The notes: generated by a model not told the origin, from the sequence alone. DNA of 64,000 nt from G965195345 sp965277625 (GCA_965277625.1 OZ255827.1:1674001-1738000); one strand, 5' to 3'; positions 45,801 through 54,085 are shown, counted from the first letter of the stretch. Translations and numbers: made by a program.

Positions 45801-47336
45801 ATCGTCGCCCATTGAGGCTGTGGGTTCTTGAGCGTCCTCCGCTAAAATCCGAATAACTTGATCGCGTTCTTCAAAAGTTACCTGGAATAATTTTTGCGCC
45901 TTATGACATTCATCATCGGACAGTTGCAGATACTGAGCATCATTTTGGTGATCAGCCGTAATCTTGATGACGTGGTCATTGAGCCATTTTTGGTAAGGAT
46001 TGCCTTTAGATGAAAGGACATTAACCTCGTTCGGCTTTAAGAAAACACCACGCTTTAAGTCCACTGCAACAATTTGACCCGCTTTGATTCGCCCTTTGAA
46101 GACCACATCCGCTGGATCATAATCGAACACGCCGATCTCAGAGGCAAAGGTGATGTTTCTGTCTTTGGTAATGACGTAGCGGGTGGGACGCAAACCATTG
46201 CGATCCAATGCACAAATGGCATAATCGCCATTGTTGATGACGAGCGCTGCCGGTCCATCCCAAGGCTCCATGTGCATCGATTGAAATTCAAATAAAGCCC
46301 GCATTTCTGGCCCCAAAGCCTCAATATTTTGCCAAGCGGGTGGAATCAGCAGGCGGATGGAGCGTAAGACATCGCTGCCACCCATCATGAGCACTTCAAG
46401 CATATTATCTAAACTGGCAGAATCTGAACCGCGCATTGAAACCAGCGGATTGATGTGTTCAATTTCTGGCAATATATCTGAGTTCATTTTTTTACGCCGA
46501 GCGTTTGCCCAATTGCGGTTGCCTTGAATGGTGTTGAGTTCACCATTGTGCGCCAAAAATCGGAATGGCTGTGCCAAACGCCATTGTGGCAGAGTATTGG
46601 TCGAAAATCTTTGATGATAGGAACACACAGAAATCGCAAAATCTGGCTGATTGAGATCGTCAAAAAATCGGGCCAAATCGGCAGGCACCATCAGTCCTTT
46701 ATAGCCGATGATCTTTGAATGCAGAGACACCACATAAAAATCAGGGTCATCTTCAAGTAGCATCTCACTGAATCGCCTGGCCACAAATAAATGCCGATTA
46801 AAAGCATCATCATCCATATCTTCGGCGGCATTAATAAACACATATTCAATGCGAGGCAAGCTGTTCAGCGCCTGTTCGCCTAAGACCTCAGGGTGAATTG
46901 GTACTTCGTGCCAGCCCAAAACATTCAAGCCCCTTAATGCCAATTTTTTGTTGAGTGTCAATCGTGCAACGCGTGCTAATGACTCTTGCTGGTTTAAAAA
47001 CACCATACCAACAGCGTACTTGTCACCCAATGACATGTTGAGCGAAGCGGCTTTTTTGCGAAAAAACTGATCCGGTTTGGATAAAAGCAAACCACAGCCA
47101 TCACCTGAGCGACCGTCTGCTGCCAAACCACCTCGATGCGTCATCCGACACAGTGATACGATGGCCGTTTTCAGAATGTCATGCGAAGCCTTGTTATCCA
47201 AATTTGCAATCATCCCAAACCCGCAATTTTCTTTTTCAAAATCGGGCGAGTAGAGACCGGAAAGGGTCTCTAATGGATGTTGTTTTATGTCTTTTTTCAT
47301 TGGCTTTTGCATATTATTTGACGCTTTTAAATTCAT
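42822..47336 (-). CDS. gltB: Glutamate synthase large subunit
   Basis: GltB makes two glutamates from glutamine and 2-oxoglutarate. The 1,504-residue protein starts with a short propeptide; the mature N-terminal nucleophile is probably C38 in ENCGFGMIANL. The amidotransferase domain (MTHRGG, HNGELNTIQGN) is followed by the central domain, the FMN domain with SNSGEGGEDPLRYG and GGTGASPLTSVKYAG, the CRICHLNTCAVGVATQ-like cysteine loop (3Fe-4S), and the GXGXG beta-helix at the C-terminus. Three close in-frame ATGs exist (47336, 47312, 47300), none with a strong ribosome site. It is divergent from tauA. Confidence 0.97.
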   Translation of the reverse strand: MNLKASNNMQKPMKKDIKQHPLETLSGLYSPDFEKENCGFGMIANLDNKASHDILKTAIVSLCRMTHRGGLAADGRSGDGCGLLLSKPDQFFRKKAASLNMSLGDKYAVGMVFLNQQESLARVARLTLNKKLALRGLNVLGWHEVPIHPEVLGEQALNSLPRIEYVFINAAEDMDDDAFNRHLFVARRFSEMLLEDDPDFYVVSLHSKIIGYKGLMVPADLARFFDDLNQPDFAISVCSYHQRFSTNTLPQWRLAQPFRFLAHNGELNTIQGNRNWANARRKKMNSDILPEIEHINPLVSMRGSDSASLDNMLEVLMMGGSDVLRSIRLLIPPAWQNIEALGPEMRALFEFQSMHMEPWDGPAALVINNGDYAICALDRNGLRPTRYVITKDRNITFASEIGVFDYDPADVVFKGRIKAGQIVAVDLKRGVFLKPNEVNVLSSKGNPYQKWLNDHVIKITADHQNDAQYLQLSDDECHKAQKLFQVTFEERDQVIRILAEDAQEPTASMGDDAPLAVMSRQPRSIFDYFRQVFAQVTNPAIDPLRESIVMSLSTILGCELSIFHETRNHARRIVVDTPVLSPNSYHDMLKISNTQDSLSSVELSLHYNPDVGLSHAIGNLCDMAEAMVEKGHTILILSDESIQPDYLTIHACLATGAVHHRLISRGLRTDANLVISTATVRDSHHYAVLLGYGATAIYPWLAYRVIKDMHENRGLDSAIALGPYIENYIRGINKGLFKILSKMGISTIASYRGAQLFEAVGLSKEIIRMCFNGTPSRIKGSKFKHFHNDQQYLHDLAFNPRKTIAQGGLFKYIHGGEAHAFNPDVVENLRKAVQHNDVNAYHQFATFVNERNPLVLRDLLEIVPKEPVPIEEVESIENIIQRFDSAGISLGALSPEAHESLAIAMNRLGARSNSGEGGEDPLRYGTEKMSKIKQVASGRFGVTPHYLVNAEVIQIKVAQGAKPGEGGQLPGHKVDAYIAKLRHANEGVTLISPPPHHDIYSIEDLAQLIYDLKQVNPKALVSVKLVAAPGVGTIAAGVVKAYADLITIAGYDGGTGASPLTSVKYAGVPFELGLAETHKVLQANDLRGKVRVQTDGGLKTGLDVVKAAMLGAESFGFGTAPMIALGCKYLRICHLNTCAVGVATQNERLRKEHFIGLPEMVMHYFQFVAQEVREIMASIGVRSLNELIGQTQYLKQRAGTTEKQSNIDLSDLLHQNEQIKSKPNYCQSPANDPWDKGEKAQSMLAMVSEAIAHKKGGTYALEILNTDRSIGALVSGEIARQWGDKGMEDSPIRFNLTGVAGQSFGVWNAGGLHLYLKGDANDYVGKGMAGGRIVITPPLEGKFDPYLSPIVGNTCLYGATGGTLYALGTAGERFGVRNSGAIAVVEGLGDHGCEYMTGGEIVVLGATGLNFGAGMSGGIAYVYDKSQLFENRINPEMISLMNLDDRNYSERLRQHISAYHDETQSLKAKAILDHFEDELKHFWLVKPKNIELVQLWKMIQAKVA

Positions 47337-47400
47337 GCGCTCTAACAGTCTTATTGATAAGAAGTCATGTCGTTTGCGCAGACATATATCTGTGAAACCA

Positions 47401-47409
47401 CACGTCTAT
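47401..47409 (+). promoter_or_regulatory. CACGTCNAT box 1, gltB/tauA intergenic region
   Basis: CACGTCTAT. It is the copy nearest to gltB, 65 bases upstream of the gltB start. It shares all eight fixed bases with three more copies in the same 330-base divergent region. Confidence 0.55.
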
Positions 47410-47523
47410 TGCACAGAATTTTTAAATCTCACGGATTGCCTCAGAGACGGTCTATCATTGTACCATATAAAGAAATACCTCCAATCACGACAGCTGTTCT
47501 CTGAATACCACTTTTTAAAATTA

Positions 47524-47532
47524 TGGACGTGA
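47524..47532 (-). promoter_or_regulatory. CACGTCNAT box 2, gltB/tauA intergenic region
   Basis: ATGGACGTG on the plus strand, CACGTCCAT on the minus strand. It lies 30 bases upstream of the candidate tauA -35 box. Confidence 0.55.
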
Positions 47533-47561
47533 GTATTTATAAAAATAATGCTTTTAATGTT

Positions 47562-47589
47562 TGATTAAATGAACGTTTTGCACTATTAT
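47562..47589 (+). promoter_or_regulatory. Candidate tauA promoter
   Basis: TTGATT (47562-47567) and TATTAT (47584-47589) with a 16-base spacer. The expected transcription start falls inside CACGTCNAT box 3, and box 2 is just upstream, so the promoter is bracketed by the putative regulator sites. Confidence 0.45.
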
Positions 47590-47591
47590 TT

Positions 47592-47600
47592 CACGTCTAT
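47592..47600 (+). promoter_or_regulatory. CACGTCNAT box 3, gltB/tauA intergenic region
   Basis: CACGTCTAT directly after the candidate -10 box. With box 4 it forms an inverted pair separated by 16 bases, the kind of spacing that suits a dimeric regulator. Confidence 0.55.
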
Positions 47601-47616
47601 AGAAGGCACATAAATT

Positions 47617-47625
47617 ATTGACGTG
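47617..47625 (-). promoter_or_regulatory. CACGTCNAT box 4, gltB/tauA intergenic region
   Basis: ATTGACGTG on the plus strand, CACGTCAAT on the minus strand, about 40 bases before the tauA start codon. Confidence 0.55.
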
Positions 47626-47666
47626 TGCCTAAACTGTTATTTTTCATATACTTAAAGGAGTTACTG

Positions 47667-48662
47667 ATGAAAAAAATCTCACAACAATTGTTTATTGCTC
47701 TAACACTGACGGGGCTATTATTTGCAAAAAATGCTTCAGCACTTGATGAGCTAAATATTGCATATTTCTTAGAATGGCCTTCAGCGAACCAAGTCGCTCA
47801 AATTGAAAAAACTTATGATCAGCGCATGGGTCTTAAAGTCAACTGGAAAGCTTTTGATAATGGTAACGCCATGACTGCTGCGATGGTTGCTGGTGACATT
47901 GACATTGCTTATTCACAAGGTTTTATTCCATTTGTTGTTGCCGTCAGCAAAGGCGTCGATCTTAAACTCGTCGGTGTGGCCATGACTTATGCTGAAAATG
48001 ACAACTGTGTTGTTCGTAAAGGAACAGGTATTACCAAAGCAAATGCCAAGCAGTTAGAAGGCAAAAAAGTTGGTAGCCCTCAAGGTAATGTCACACACTA
48101 CAAATTGCTTAAAACATTGAAACATCTTGGTGTTGATGCAAAGAAAGTTAAAATTCTAAGCATGCAGAACAGTGATGTTGCGGCCGCTTTAGCCCGTGGT
48201 GATGTCGATATGGCTTGTGGATTCGGTGGTTCTTTGATTCGCATGAAAGAACACGGATCGGTACTAATGACCGGTGCAGAACAAGAAGCTATTGGCCTTA
48301 AAGTTTTTGACATCGTTTCAGTCACAGGTGATTTCGCCAGAAAAAATCCTGAAATTGTGACCCAATTTATGCAAATCACTGAAGATGCGAATCTTGCCTA
48401 CAATCGCTATCCTTCAAGATTTTATAAAACCCTATCTAAAGCCTCAGGAATGGATATGGATGGCACAATCAGTACACTGAACAAATTCAAGTTTTTAACA
48501 CGCTCAGAACAGTTGTCTAAACAGTGGATGAATGGAGGCGTTCAGGACTTCACCAAAGAAGTCGCTGATTTTTTTGTGACCGAGAAACAATTGCCTAAAG
48601 CGCTTTCAAAAGCAGAATACAGCAAATCAATTGATGCGAGTTTCCTAGAGAAAGTTAAGTAA
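47667..48662 (+). CDS. tauA: Taurine-type ABC transporter, substrate-binding protein
   Basis: A 331-residue periplasmic binding protein of the NMT1/TauA-SsuA family. The signal peptide (residues 1-25) ends in NASA, with LDELNIAYFLEWPSANQ as the mature start. The segments GDIDIAYSQGFIPFVVAV, YAENDNCVVRKGTGI and GADQEAIGL-like GAEQEAIGLKVFD resemble TauA proteins of marine alphaproteobacteria. The frame is open to 47625, but the ATG at 47667 follows AAAGGAG and begins the signal peptide, so it is chosen. Taurine is the likely ligand, though other sulfonates or nitrate-like anions cannot be excluded by sequence alone. It is followed by a terminator-like hairpin before tauB. Confidence 0.85.
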   Translation: MKKISQQLFIALTLTGLLFAKNASALDELNIAYFLEWPSANQVAQIEKTYDQRMGLKVNWKAFDNGNAMTAAMVAGDIDIAYSQGFIPFVVAVSKGVDLKLVGVAMTYAENDNCVVRKGTGITKANAKQLEGKKVGSPQGNVTHYKLLKTLKHLGVDAKKVKILSMQNSDVAAALARGDVDMACGFGGSLIRMKEHGSVLMTGAEQEAIGLKVFDIVSVTGDFARKNPEIVTQFMQITEDANLAYNRYPSRFYKTLSKASGMDMDGTISTLNKFKFLTRSEQLSKQWMNGGVQDFTKEVADFFVTEKQLPKALSKAEYSKSIDASFLEKVK

Positions 48663-48680
48663 TTTATTGATGAAATCTAA

Positions 48681-48712
48681 AGGGCTACAATACTTTATTG
48701 TGGCCCTTTTTT
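48681..48712 (+). terminator. Intrinsic terminator/attenuator between tauA and tauB
   Basis: A 12-bp stem with one G-T pair (AGGGCTACAATA and TATTGTGGCCCT), a 3-base CTT loop and a T run of six. It ends at the base before the tauB ribosome site (GGAGG). It would let most transcripts stop after tauA, so the binding protein is made in excess over the membrane parts. Confidence 0.8.
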
Positions 48713-48722
48713 GGAGGATAAT

Positions 48723-49526
48723 ATGTCGGGTCTAAATGTTAAAAATGTATCGATGGTTTACGAGCTGCCGCGCGGCGGTTCTGTTGATGCGCTCAAAGAT
48801 GTTTCATTTGATTTAGAACCAGGTGAGTTGCTCACCATTCTGGGTCCATCCGGGTGTGGTAAAACCACTCTGCTGAACATCTTGGCTGGGTTTCTTGCAC
48901 CGACCGCTGGAGACATTGTTTTTGAAGGCAATGAAGTCTTAGGTCCCGATCCTCAACGAGGTATGGTATTTCAGCAGGGCGCTCTTTTTGAATGGCTAAC
49001 TGTTGCTGAAAATGTCGGTTTTGGTCCGAAAATGTCCAACAAGCCGAGCAACGAAATTAAAACATTAACCCAACGCTGGTTAGACATCGTTGGATTGTCT
49101 GACTTTGGCGAAAAATCCACTTACGAATTATCTGGCGGTATGCAACAAAGGGTTGCATTGGCACGGTGTTTGGCCAATGAACCTGATTTAATACTGATGG
49201 ATGAACCATTGGGTGCATTGGATGCCTTGACCCGAGAAAAAATGCAAGGCCTAATTTTGAAACTTTGGAAAGATACAGGCAAAACCATTGTACTCATCAC
49301 ACACAGTGTTGAGGAAGCAATGATTTTAGGAAATCGCTTATTTATTATGGCACCAAGGCCTGGCCGTTTAGAAAAAGAATACAAGCTCCCGTTCGCTGAA
49401 ATGGGACTTTCTGGCAATACCAGAGACATCAAAAAACAAATAGATTTTGTTGAAACACGTGAAGAAATTTTGACTATGATTTGGGACATGGAAGAAGAAA
49501 TCATGGGCAGACAAGGAGAAGAGTAA
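48723..49526 (+). CDS. tauB: Taurine-type ABC transporter, ATPase
   Basis: A 267-residue nucleotide-binding subunit. Walker A GPSGCGKT at residues 41-48, ABC signature ELSGGMQQR at about 135-143, Walker B LILMDEP shortly after, and the H-loop in LITHSVEEA are all present. The start VKNVSMVYELPRGGSVDAL resembles TauB of the alphaproteobacterial type. A TTG at 48711 is in frame, but the ATG at 48723 follows GGAGG and is the start. It ends one base into the tauC start codon. Confidence 0.92.
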   Translation: MSGLNVKNVSMVYELPRGGSVDALKDVSFDLEPGELLTILGPSGCGKTTLLNILAGFLAPTAGDIVFEGNEVLGPDPQRGMVFQQGALFEWLTVAENVGFGPKMSNKPSNEIKTLTQRWLDIVGLSDFGEKSTYELSGGMQQRVALARCLANEPDLILMDEPLGALDALTREKMQGLILKLWKDTGKTIVLITHSVEEAMILGNRLFIMAPRPGRLEKEYKLPFAEMGLSGNTRDIKKQIDFVETREEILTMIWDMEEEIMGRQGEE

Positions 49527-50374
49527 TGAGAGAACTATTGATTAAATTGGGCTTAGCTGACCCAAATGTAGCAAGAAAAACGGTTACTTTTGGCGATGCA
49601 TCCGTGGTGGCCGCCAAGGGCGCACGCGGCTGGACTTTCTTGTCCATCGGTGTCCTACTCCTCATTTGGTTTTTAGCAGGCGTTTTTGATTGGGTGAGTC
49701 CAATCTTCTGGCCTTCAATGGGATCAGTTTGGGATCAATTTACCTTGATTTCAACCGAAGGTTATCGTAACTTCACACTCTACGAACATATTGGATTCAG
49801 CCTCTATAGGGTACTGTTAGGATTCTTCATCGGCTGTCTTGTTGGCATCCCATTGGGCTTTGCTCTGGCATTATCACGCATCATGAATCGCTTATTTGAC
49901 CCCATTGTTGAGTTTTTCCGTCCCATGCCCCCATTGGCGCTCATTCCATTGGTTATTCTATGGTTGGGGATTGGCGAAGAAGCAAAGGTATTTTTGCTAT
50001 TCCTTGCCGCTGTTTGGATTATGGCTCTGGCCACCCGTTCAGGTGCATTGGCGACAAAAATTGCTAAAATCCACGCCGCTTACACCCTCAATGCCACAAA
50101 AACTCAGATCTTACTTCGCGTTATTTTACCAAATGCACTACCTGAAATATTTACCGGCATGCGCGTTTGTATGGGCGTGTGTTGGGGGACAGTGGTTGCT
50201 GCCGAACTCGTGGCTGCGGAAGCAGGCGTTGGCATGATGATCATGGTTGCCAGTAAATTCTTAGCAACTGATATTGTTGTATTGGGCATTATTCTCATCG
50301 GTGTCATTGCTTACGCCATCGATCTTTTTATGCGCTTTCTCGAAGATAAACTCATCCCTTGGCGTGGAAAATAA
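49526..50374 (+). CDS. tauC: Taurine-type ABC transporter, permease
   Basis: A 282-residue inner-membrane subunit of the BPD_transp_1 (SsuC/TauC) family with six or so membrane segments after a cytosolic N-terminal stretch. The EAA-like coupling loop is visible around AAYTLNATKTQILLRVILPNALP. The start overlaps the tauB stop by one base (TAATG) and follows AAGGAGAAG, so it is coupled. The frame is open upstream to 49481, but that would overlap tauB further and is not used. The pta gene follows after 81 bases. Confidence 0.92.
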   Translation: MRELLIKLGLADPNVARKTVTFGDASVVAAKGARGWTFLSIGVLLLIWFLAGVFDWVSPIFWPSMGSVWDQFTLISTEGYRNFTLYEHIGFSLYRVLLGFFIGCLVGIPLGFALALSRIMNRLFDPIVEFFRPMPPLALIPLVILWLGIGEEAKVFLLFLAAVWIMALATRSGALATKIAKIHAAYTLNATKTQILLRVILPNALPEIFTGMRVCMGVCWGTVVAAELVAAEAGVGMMIMVASKFLATDIVVLGIILIGVIAYAIDLFMRFLEDKLIPWRGK

Positions 50375-50455
50375 GAGGCTATTTTTACGATTGCACCTTG
50401 AAGTCAGTTCTATTGATCGGCGCCTAAGCATTCACTCTGAACACAGGTTCCAATA

Positions 50456-51463
50456 ATGTCTGTGGTTGAGGACATAGTTGCTCAAGCAAAACAGGGACAA
50501 AACGATCGCCTGGCTTTTTCTGAGGGTCAAGATCCTCGAATCATCCAAGCGGCGGTTCGATTACACCAAGAAAAAATTGCCCAGCCCATCTTGCTTGGCG
50601 ATCCTGAAACGATCAGAAGCGTGGCATCTGAATGCGCTGTTTCAATCGATGGCATTCAACTCATAGCGCCTAAATTATCCAAAGACCTCCCTGATTTTAC
50701 TGATAAACTGCACCAGTTGAGACAACACAAAGGGGTGACGCGATCACAAGCAGAGCAAATGGTTTTACAACCCCTAGTATTCAGTTATATGTTGTTGGCC
50801 ACGGGGCAAGTCGATGGTTGCGTCAATGGTGCTGTCCATTCAACGGCCGATGTGGTCAAAAACGCCTTGCAAATAATTGGTGTTCATTCGAACCACGACA
50901 TTGTTTCAAGCTTTTTCATCATGGTTTTGAATGAGGATCATGCGCTGGCGCAGAAAAAATATTTATTCTCAGATTGTGCTCTGATCGTGGATCCATCAGC
51001 CAAGGAATTGGCAACCATTGCACAAATGTCGGCCTTAAATGCCTCGCTATTTTTACAAGAACAACCTATGGTCGCCATGTTGTCTTTCTCTACCCAGGGC
51101 AGCGCTCAACATCCTTTTGCAACCAAGGTTCAAGAGGCGGTTGCCATTTTGAAAGCGCGCGTTCCAACGCTTTGTGTTGACGGTGAAATCCAATTTGATG
51201 CGGCCATAGTACCTAAAATTGCGCGCGATAAAATGCAAAATACGCAAACTGCTGGACGGGCAAATGTTTTGGTTTTCCCCAATTTAGACGCTGGCAATAT
51301 TGGCTATAAAATTGCGCAACGAATGGGACGTGCCACAGCCATTGGTCCCATACTTCAGGGGCTGAAAAAACCAGCCAATGATTTGTCTCGCGGTTGTTCT
51401 GTAGAAGATGTGTTCTTAGTCAGCGCGGCCACAGTAATCCAAGCTTCTAATCTTGCCTTATGA
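50456..51463 (+). CDS. pta: Phosphate acetyltransferase
   Basis: A 335-residue single-domain phosphotransacetylase (PTA_PTB family) interconverting acetyl phosphate and acetyl-CoA. Family segments are the N-terminal RLAFSEGQDPRIIQAA, VDGCVNGAVHSTADVVKNALQIIG, and PNLDAGNIGYKIAQRMGRA near the C-terminus. In taurine breakdown, sulfoacetaldehyde acetyltransferase releases sulfite and acetyl phosphate, and Pta turns the latter into acetyl-CoA, so its place after tauABC is meaningful. No ackA is adjacent. The stop overlaps the cobS start by four bases. Confidence 0.92.
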   Translation: MSVVEDIVAQAKQGQNDRLAFSEGQDPRIIQAAVRLHQEKIAQPILLGDPETIRSVASECAVSIDGIQLIAPKLSKDLPDFTDKLHQLRQHKGVTRSQAEQMVLQPLVFSYMLLATGQVDGCVNGAVHSTADVVKNALQIIGVHSNHDIVSSFFIMVLNEDHALAQKKYLFSDCALIVDPSAKELATIAQMSALNASLFLQEQPMVAMLSFSTQGSAQHPFATKVQEAVAILKARVPTLCVDGEIQFDAAIVPKIARDKMQNTQTAGRANVLVFPNLDAGNIGYKIAQRMGRATAIGPILQGLKKPANDLSRGCSVEDVFLVSAATVIQASNLAL

Positions 51464-52434
51464 TGAACGACGATATTGCCAACAAAATAATCTCTATCAA
51501 AGACCTATTTAGTTTTGAATCCGACCTCAAGGTTCGGGGATTCGATGCGCCAAACGAATACGTCCCAGAAATCAACCCCAATTATCATTTTGATAAAACC
51601 ACAACCTTGTCAATCTTAGCCGGATTCAGCCACAATCAAAGAGTATTGGTTCAGGGATTACACGGCACTGGAAAATCATCACACATAGAACAGGTCGCGG
51701 CGCGATTAAATTGGCCCTGTATTCGAGTCAACCTTGACGGCAATATCAGCCGTCTTGATTTGATTGGCAAAGATACTTTAAAAATTCAAGCTGGGAAACA
51801 AGTGACTCAATTTGAATTGGGCATTGTTCCTTGGGCATTGCAGCGACCAATCGCTTTGGTGTTTGACGAATACGACGCAGGCCGACCCGAAGTGATGTTT
51901 ATCATCCAAAGGCTGTTGGAGCAAGAAGGCAAATTCACTTTGCTTGACCAAAATAAGACCATTAAACAACATCCGAATTTTCGGCTTTTTGCCACAGCCA
52001 ATACGCTTGGCTTGGGCAATATCCACAATCTCTATCACGGCACGCATCTTCTAAATCATGCTCAATTGGACCGTTGGAATATCGTCGCTTCTTTGAATTT
52101 TTTATCGCCAACTGATGAGGCTAAAATCATCACGGCTCACGTTCCTGAACTGTCGGCCAAAAACCACACTGAAACCCTTAACGGCATGATTGCATTGGCA
52201 AATTTCACAAGAGACAGCCTCAAAATGGGCGATTTATCCAATTTAATGTCTCCGAGAACGCTCATATCTTGGGCGCAAAATTTTTTAATATTCAAAGATT
52301 TACAATTTGCTTTTCGCTTATCTTTTCTCAACAAATGTGATGAATCCGAGCGTGCGCTCATCGCTGAGTTATATCAGAGAGTATTTGGGCAAGAATTAGA
52401 AGAATCGCTCATACATTTGAACTCTGATGAATGA
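51460..52434 (+). CDS. cobS: CobS-like AAA ATPase (cobaltochelatase subunit family)
   Basis: A 324-residue MoxR-type AAA protein closely resembling CobS, the ATPase of aerobic cobaltochelatase. Visible are FDAPNEYVPEINPNYHF, ILAGFSHNQRVLVQG, Walker A GLHGTGKS (residues 66-73), LNWPCIRVNLDG, Walker B ALVFDEYDAGRPEV and NFRLFATANTLGLG. It overlaps pta by four bases and cobT by eight. No cobN or other cobalamin gene is in the window. CobS pairs with CobT, and such ATPase/VWA pairs act as chaperones for metalloenzymes, so a non-cobalamin role in this operon is possible. Confidence 0.87.
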   Translation: MMNDDIANKIISIKDLFSFESDLKVRGFDAPNEYVPEINPNYHFDKTTTLSILAGFSHNQRVLVQGLHGTGKSSHIEQVAARLNWPCIRVNLDGNISRLDLIGKDTLKIQAGKQVTQFELGIVPWALQRPIALVFDEYDAGRPEVMFIIQRLLEQEGKFTLLDQNKTIKQHPNFRLFATANTLGLGNIHNLYHGTHLLNHAQLDRWNIVASLNFLSPTDEAKIITAHVPELSAKNHTETLNGMIALANFTRDSLKMGDLSNLMSPRTLISWAQNFLIFKDLQFAFRLSFLNKCDESERALIAELYQRVFGQELEESLIHLNSDE

Positions 52435-54085
52435 AGGCGTGGTCAATCTGCTTCACGGTGCCACAATCCGTGCGCTGAGCAATCAATCCGCACTGGCCGT
52501 TTACGGCTCTGATGTGTATTTCCACCATCAAAAACAAATGGCACCCTGCCATTTACGTTTTGATGCATCTTTTGAGAGTAGTAATAGACTGAAAAGAGGC
52601 AAGTTTGATGCTATGGCACAAAGGAAGCGTTATTCAGACCCAATGCTGCATGCTCAATTACAACCCGAAGAGCCCATTGCGCGCCTGATTTTCGATGCCT
52701 TAGAACAATTGAGAACCGAAGCCCTGTATTCGAAAGCGCACAAAGGTTTAAAAGCCAACCTAAGGCATAATTTCCATCATTGGTCTGTGCACCCATCCAC
52801 CGCTAAATTGTTTGATGACCAAGTTGGCGTGTTGCTGTTTACAGTCATACAAATCATTTGGTCTCGCTTAAACGGGCACTCGGTTTTCACCGATGTAGAA
52901 GAGATTGTTGAGGTCACGCGTGCGGGCATTGCCCCTTTGATTGGTCATGCACTGAAGTGCCTGAATAAACAAACCAGAGATCAAATGAAATTTGCCGAAC
53001 ATGCGCTTGAAATCGCCCACATCATCAATGATTTAGTCCAGCAGGAGCAGGTCAGTAAAAATGAAAACAAAAAAGTGCCGACTGCACTCAATTTTTGGTT
53101 TGACGATGAACAAGCTTCTGAATTCTTAGATGCCTTAACGACTCAGTCGTCGAAAACCCAAGCTAAGAATGCCAACCATTATCAGATTTTCACCACCGAC
53201 TTTGACATTGAAACAGACATTACCTCAATGGTGCGCCCTGAGGCTTTGATAAAATTCAGAAAACAGCTCAGCGATTTTCAACAATTGAACCCCATAAATA
53301 CCATGTGGTTAAGCAAACAATTACGAGATATTTTTCAAGTACACCCTGAACCTTATTTGCAATCAGGTCATACTGCAGGTTATGTGGACGGTGCAAAATT
53401 AAATCAAGTTGTATTCTCACCCCTGCAACAAGATGTTTTTAAGTACCCAGAAAATCAACTCATAACCCAAGCACATCTTTGCCTGCTCGTTGATTGTTCA
53501 GGGTCAATCAAAGCACATCGCACCTGGATTGCCAGTTGGATTGACTACTTTATTCAAGCGGCAGAAGCTGCGGGTATAAAAACCGAAGTTTTAGGCTTTA
53601 CAACCACAACATGGCAAGGCGGCAGAGTTCGAGAAGCGTGGCAAAAATCTGGATCACCGCCCAATCCTGGCAGATTAAACGAACTATGTCACATTTGTTT
53701 TAAGTCAGAACACACCCCTTGGCGCAAGGCAAAGAAAGCACTGGCCGGTTTGCTCAAAGCCGACCTGTATAAAGAAAGCATCGATGGAGAGAGCATTGAA
53801 TGGGCTTGTAAACGCGCACTCACAAAAGCAACCAAACCCCATTTGTTGATCATTTCTGATCAATGTCCTATGGATTCCTTTACCCTGTCGCATAATCCAG
53901 CCAACCTCTTAACCAACCATATTATTGAAGTTTTGAACCGTTATCAAAATCAGCTAAATATTTGTGGCATTGGTGTCGGTGAAGCGCTTCCTGAATACTA
54001 TAATCGGCAGTTGACTTACGAAGATACAACCAACTTAAACAATCGCCACTATAAACAACTCCTTAACCAACTGATAAGCAGATAA
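52427..54085 (+). CDS. cobT: CobT-like VWA protein (cobaltochelatase subunit family)
   Basis: A 552-residue partner of CobS. The N-terminal part is CobT-like. A middle segment with YQIFTTDFDIETD matches the family, and the C-terminal third is a VWA domain with the MIDAS motif D356-C-S358-G-S360, LGFTTTTWQGG, NPGRLNELCHI, DGESIEWA and ISDQCPMD. The typical CobT is about 600-645 residues with a long acidic stretch; here the linker is shorter and not strongly acidic. The start lies inside the end of cobS (8-base overlap), and the next gene begins at the base after its stop. Confidence 0.85.
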   Translation: MNEGVVNLLHGATIRALSNQSALAVYGSDVYFHHQKQMAPCHLRFDASFESSNRLKRGKFDAMAQRKRYSDPMLHAQLQPEEPIARLIFDALEQLRTEALYSKAHKGLKANLRHNFHHWSVHPSTAKLFDDQVGVLLFTVIQIIWSRLNGHSVFTDVEEIVEVTRAGIAPLIGHALKCLNKQTRDQMKFAEHALEIAHIINDLVQQEQVSKNENKKVPTALNFWFDDEQASEFLDALTTQSSKTQAKNANHYQIFTTDFDIETDITSMVRPEALIKFRKQLSDFQQLNPINTMWLSKQLRDIFQVHPEPYLQSGHTAGYVDGAKLNQVVFSPLQQDVFKYPENQLITQAHLCLLVDCSGSIKAHRTWIASWIDYFIQAAEAAGIKTEVLGFTTTTWQGGRVREAWQKSGSPPNPGRLNELCHICFKSEHTPWRKAKKALAGLLKADLYKESIDGESIEWACKRALTKATKPHLLIISDQCPMDSFTLSHNPANLLTNHIIEVLNRYQNQLNICGIGVGEALPEYYNRQLTYEDTTNLNNRHYKQLLNQLISR

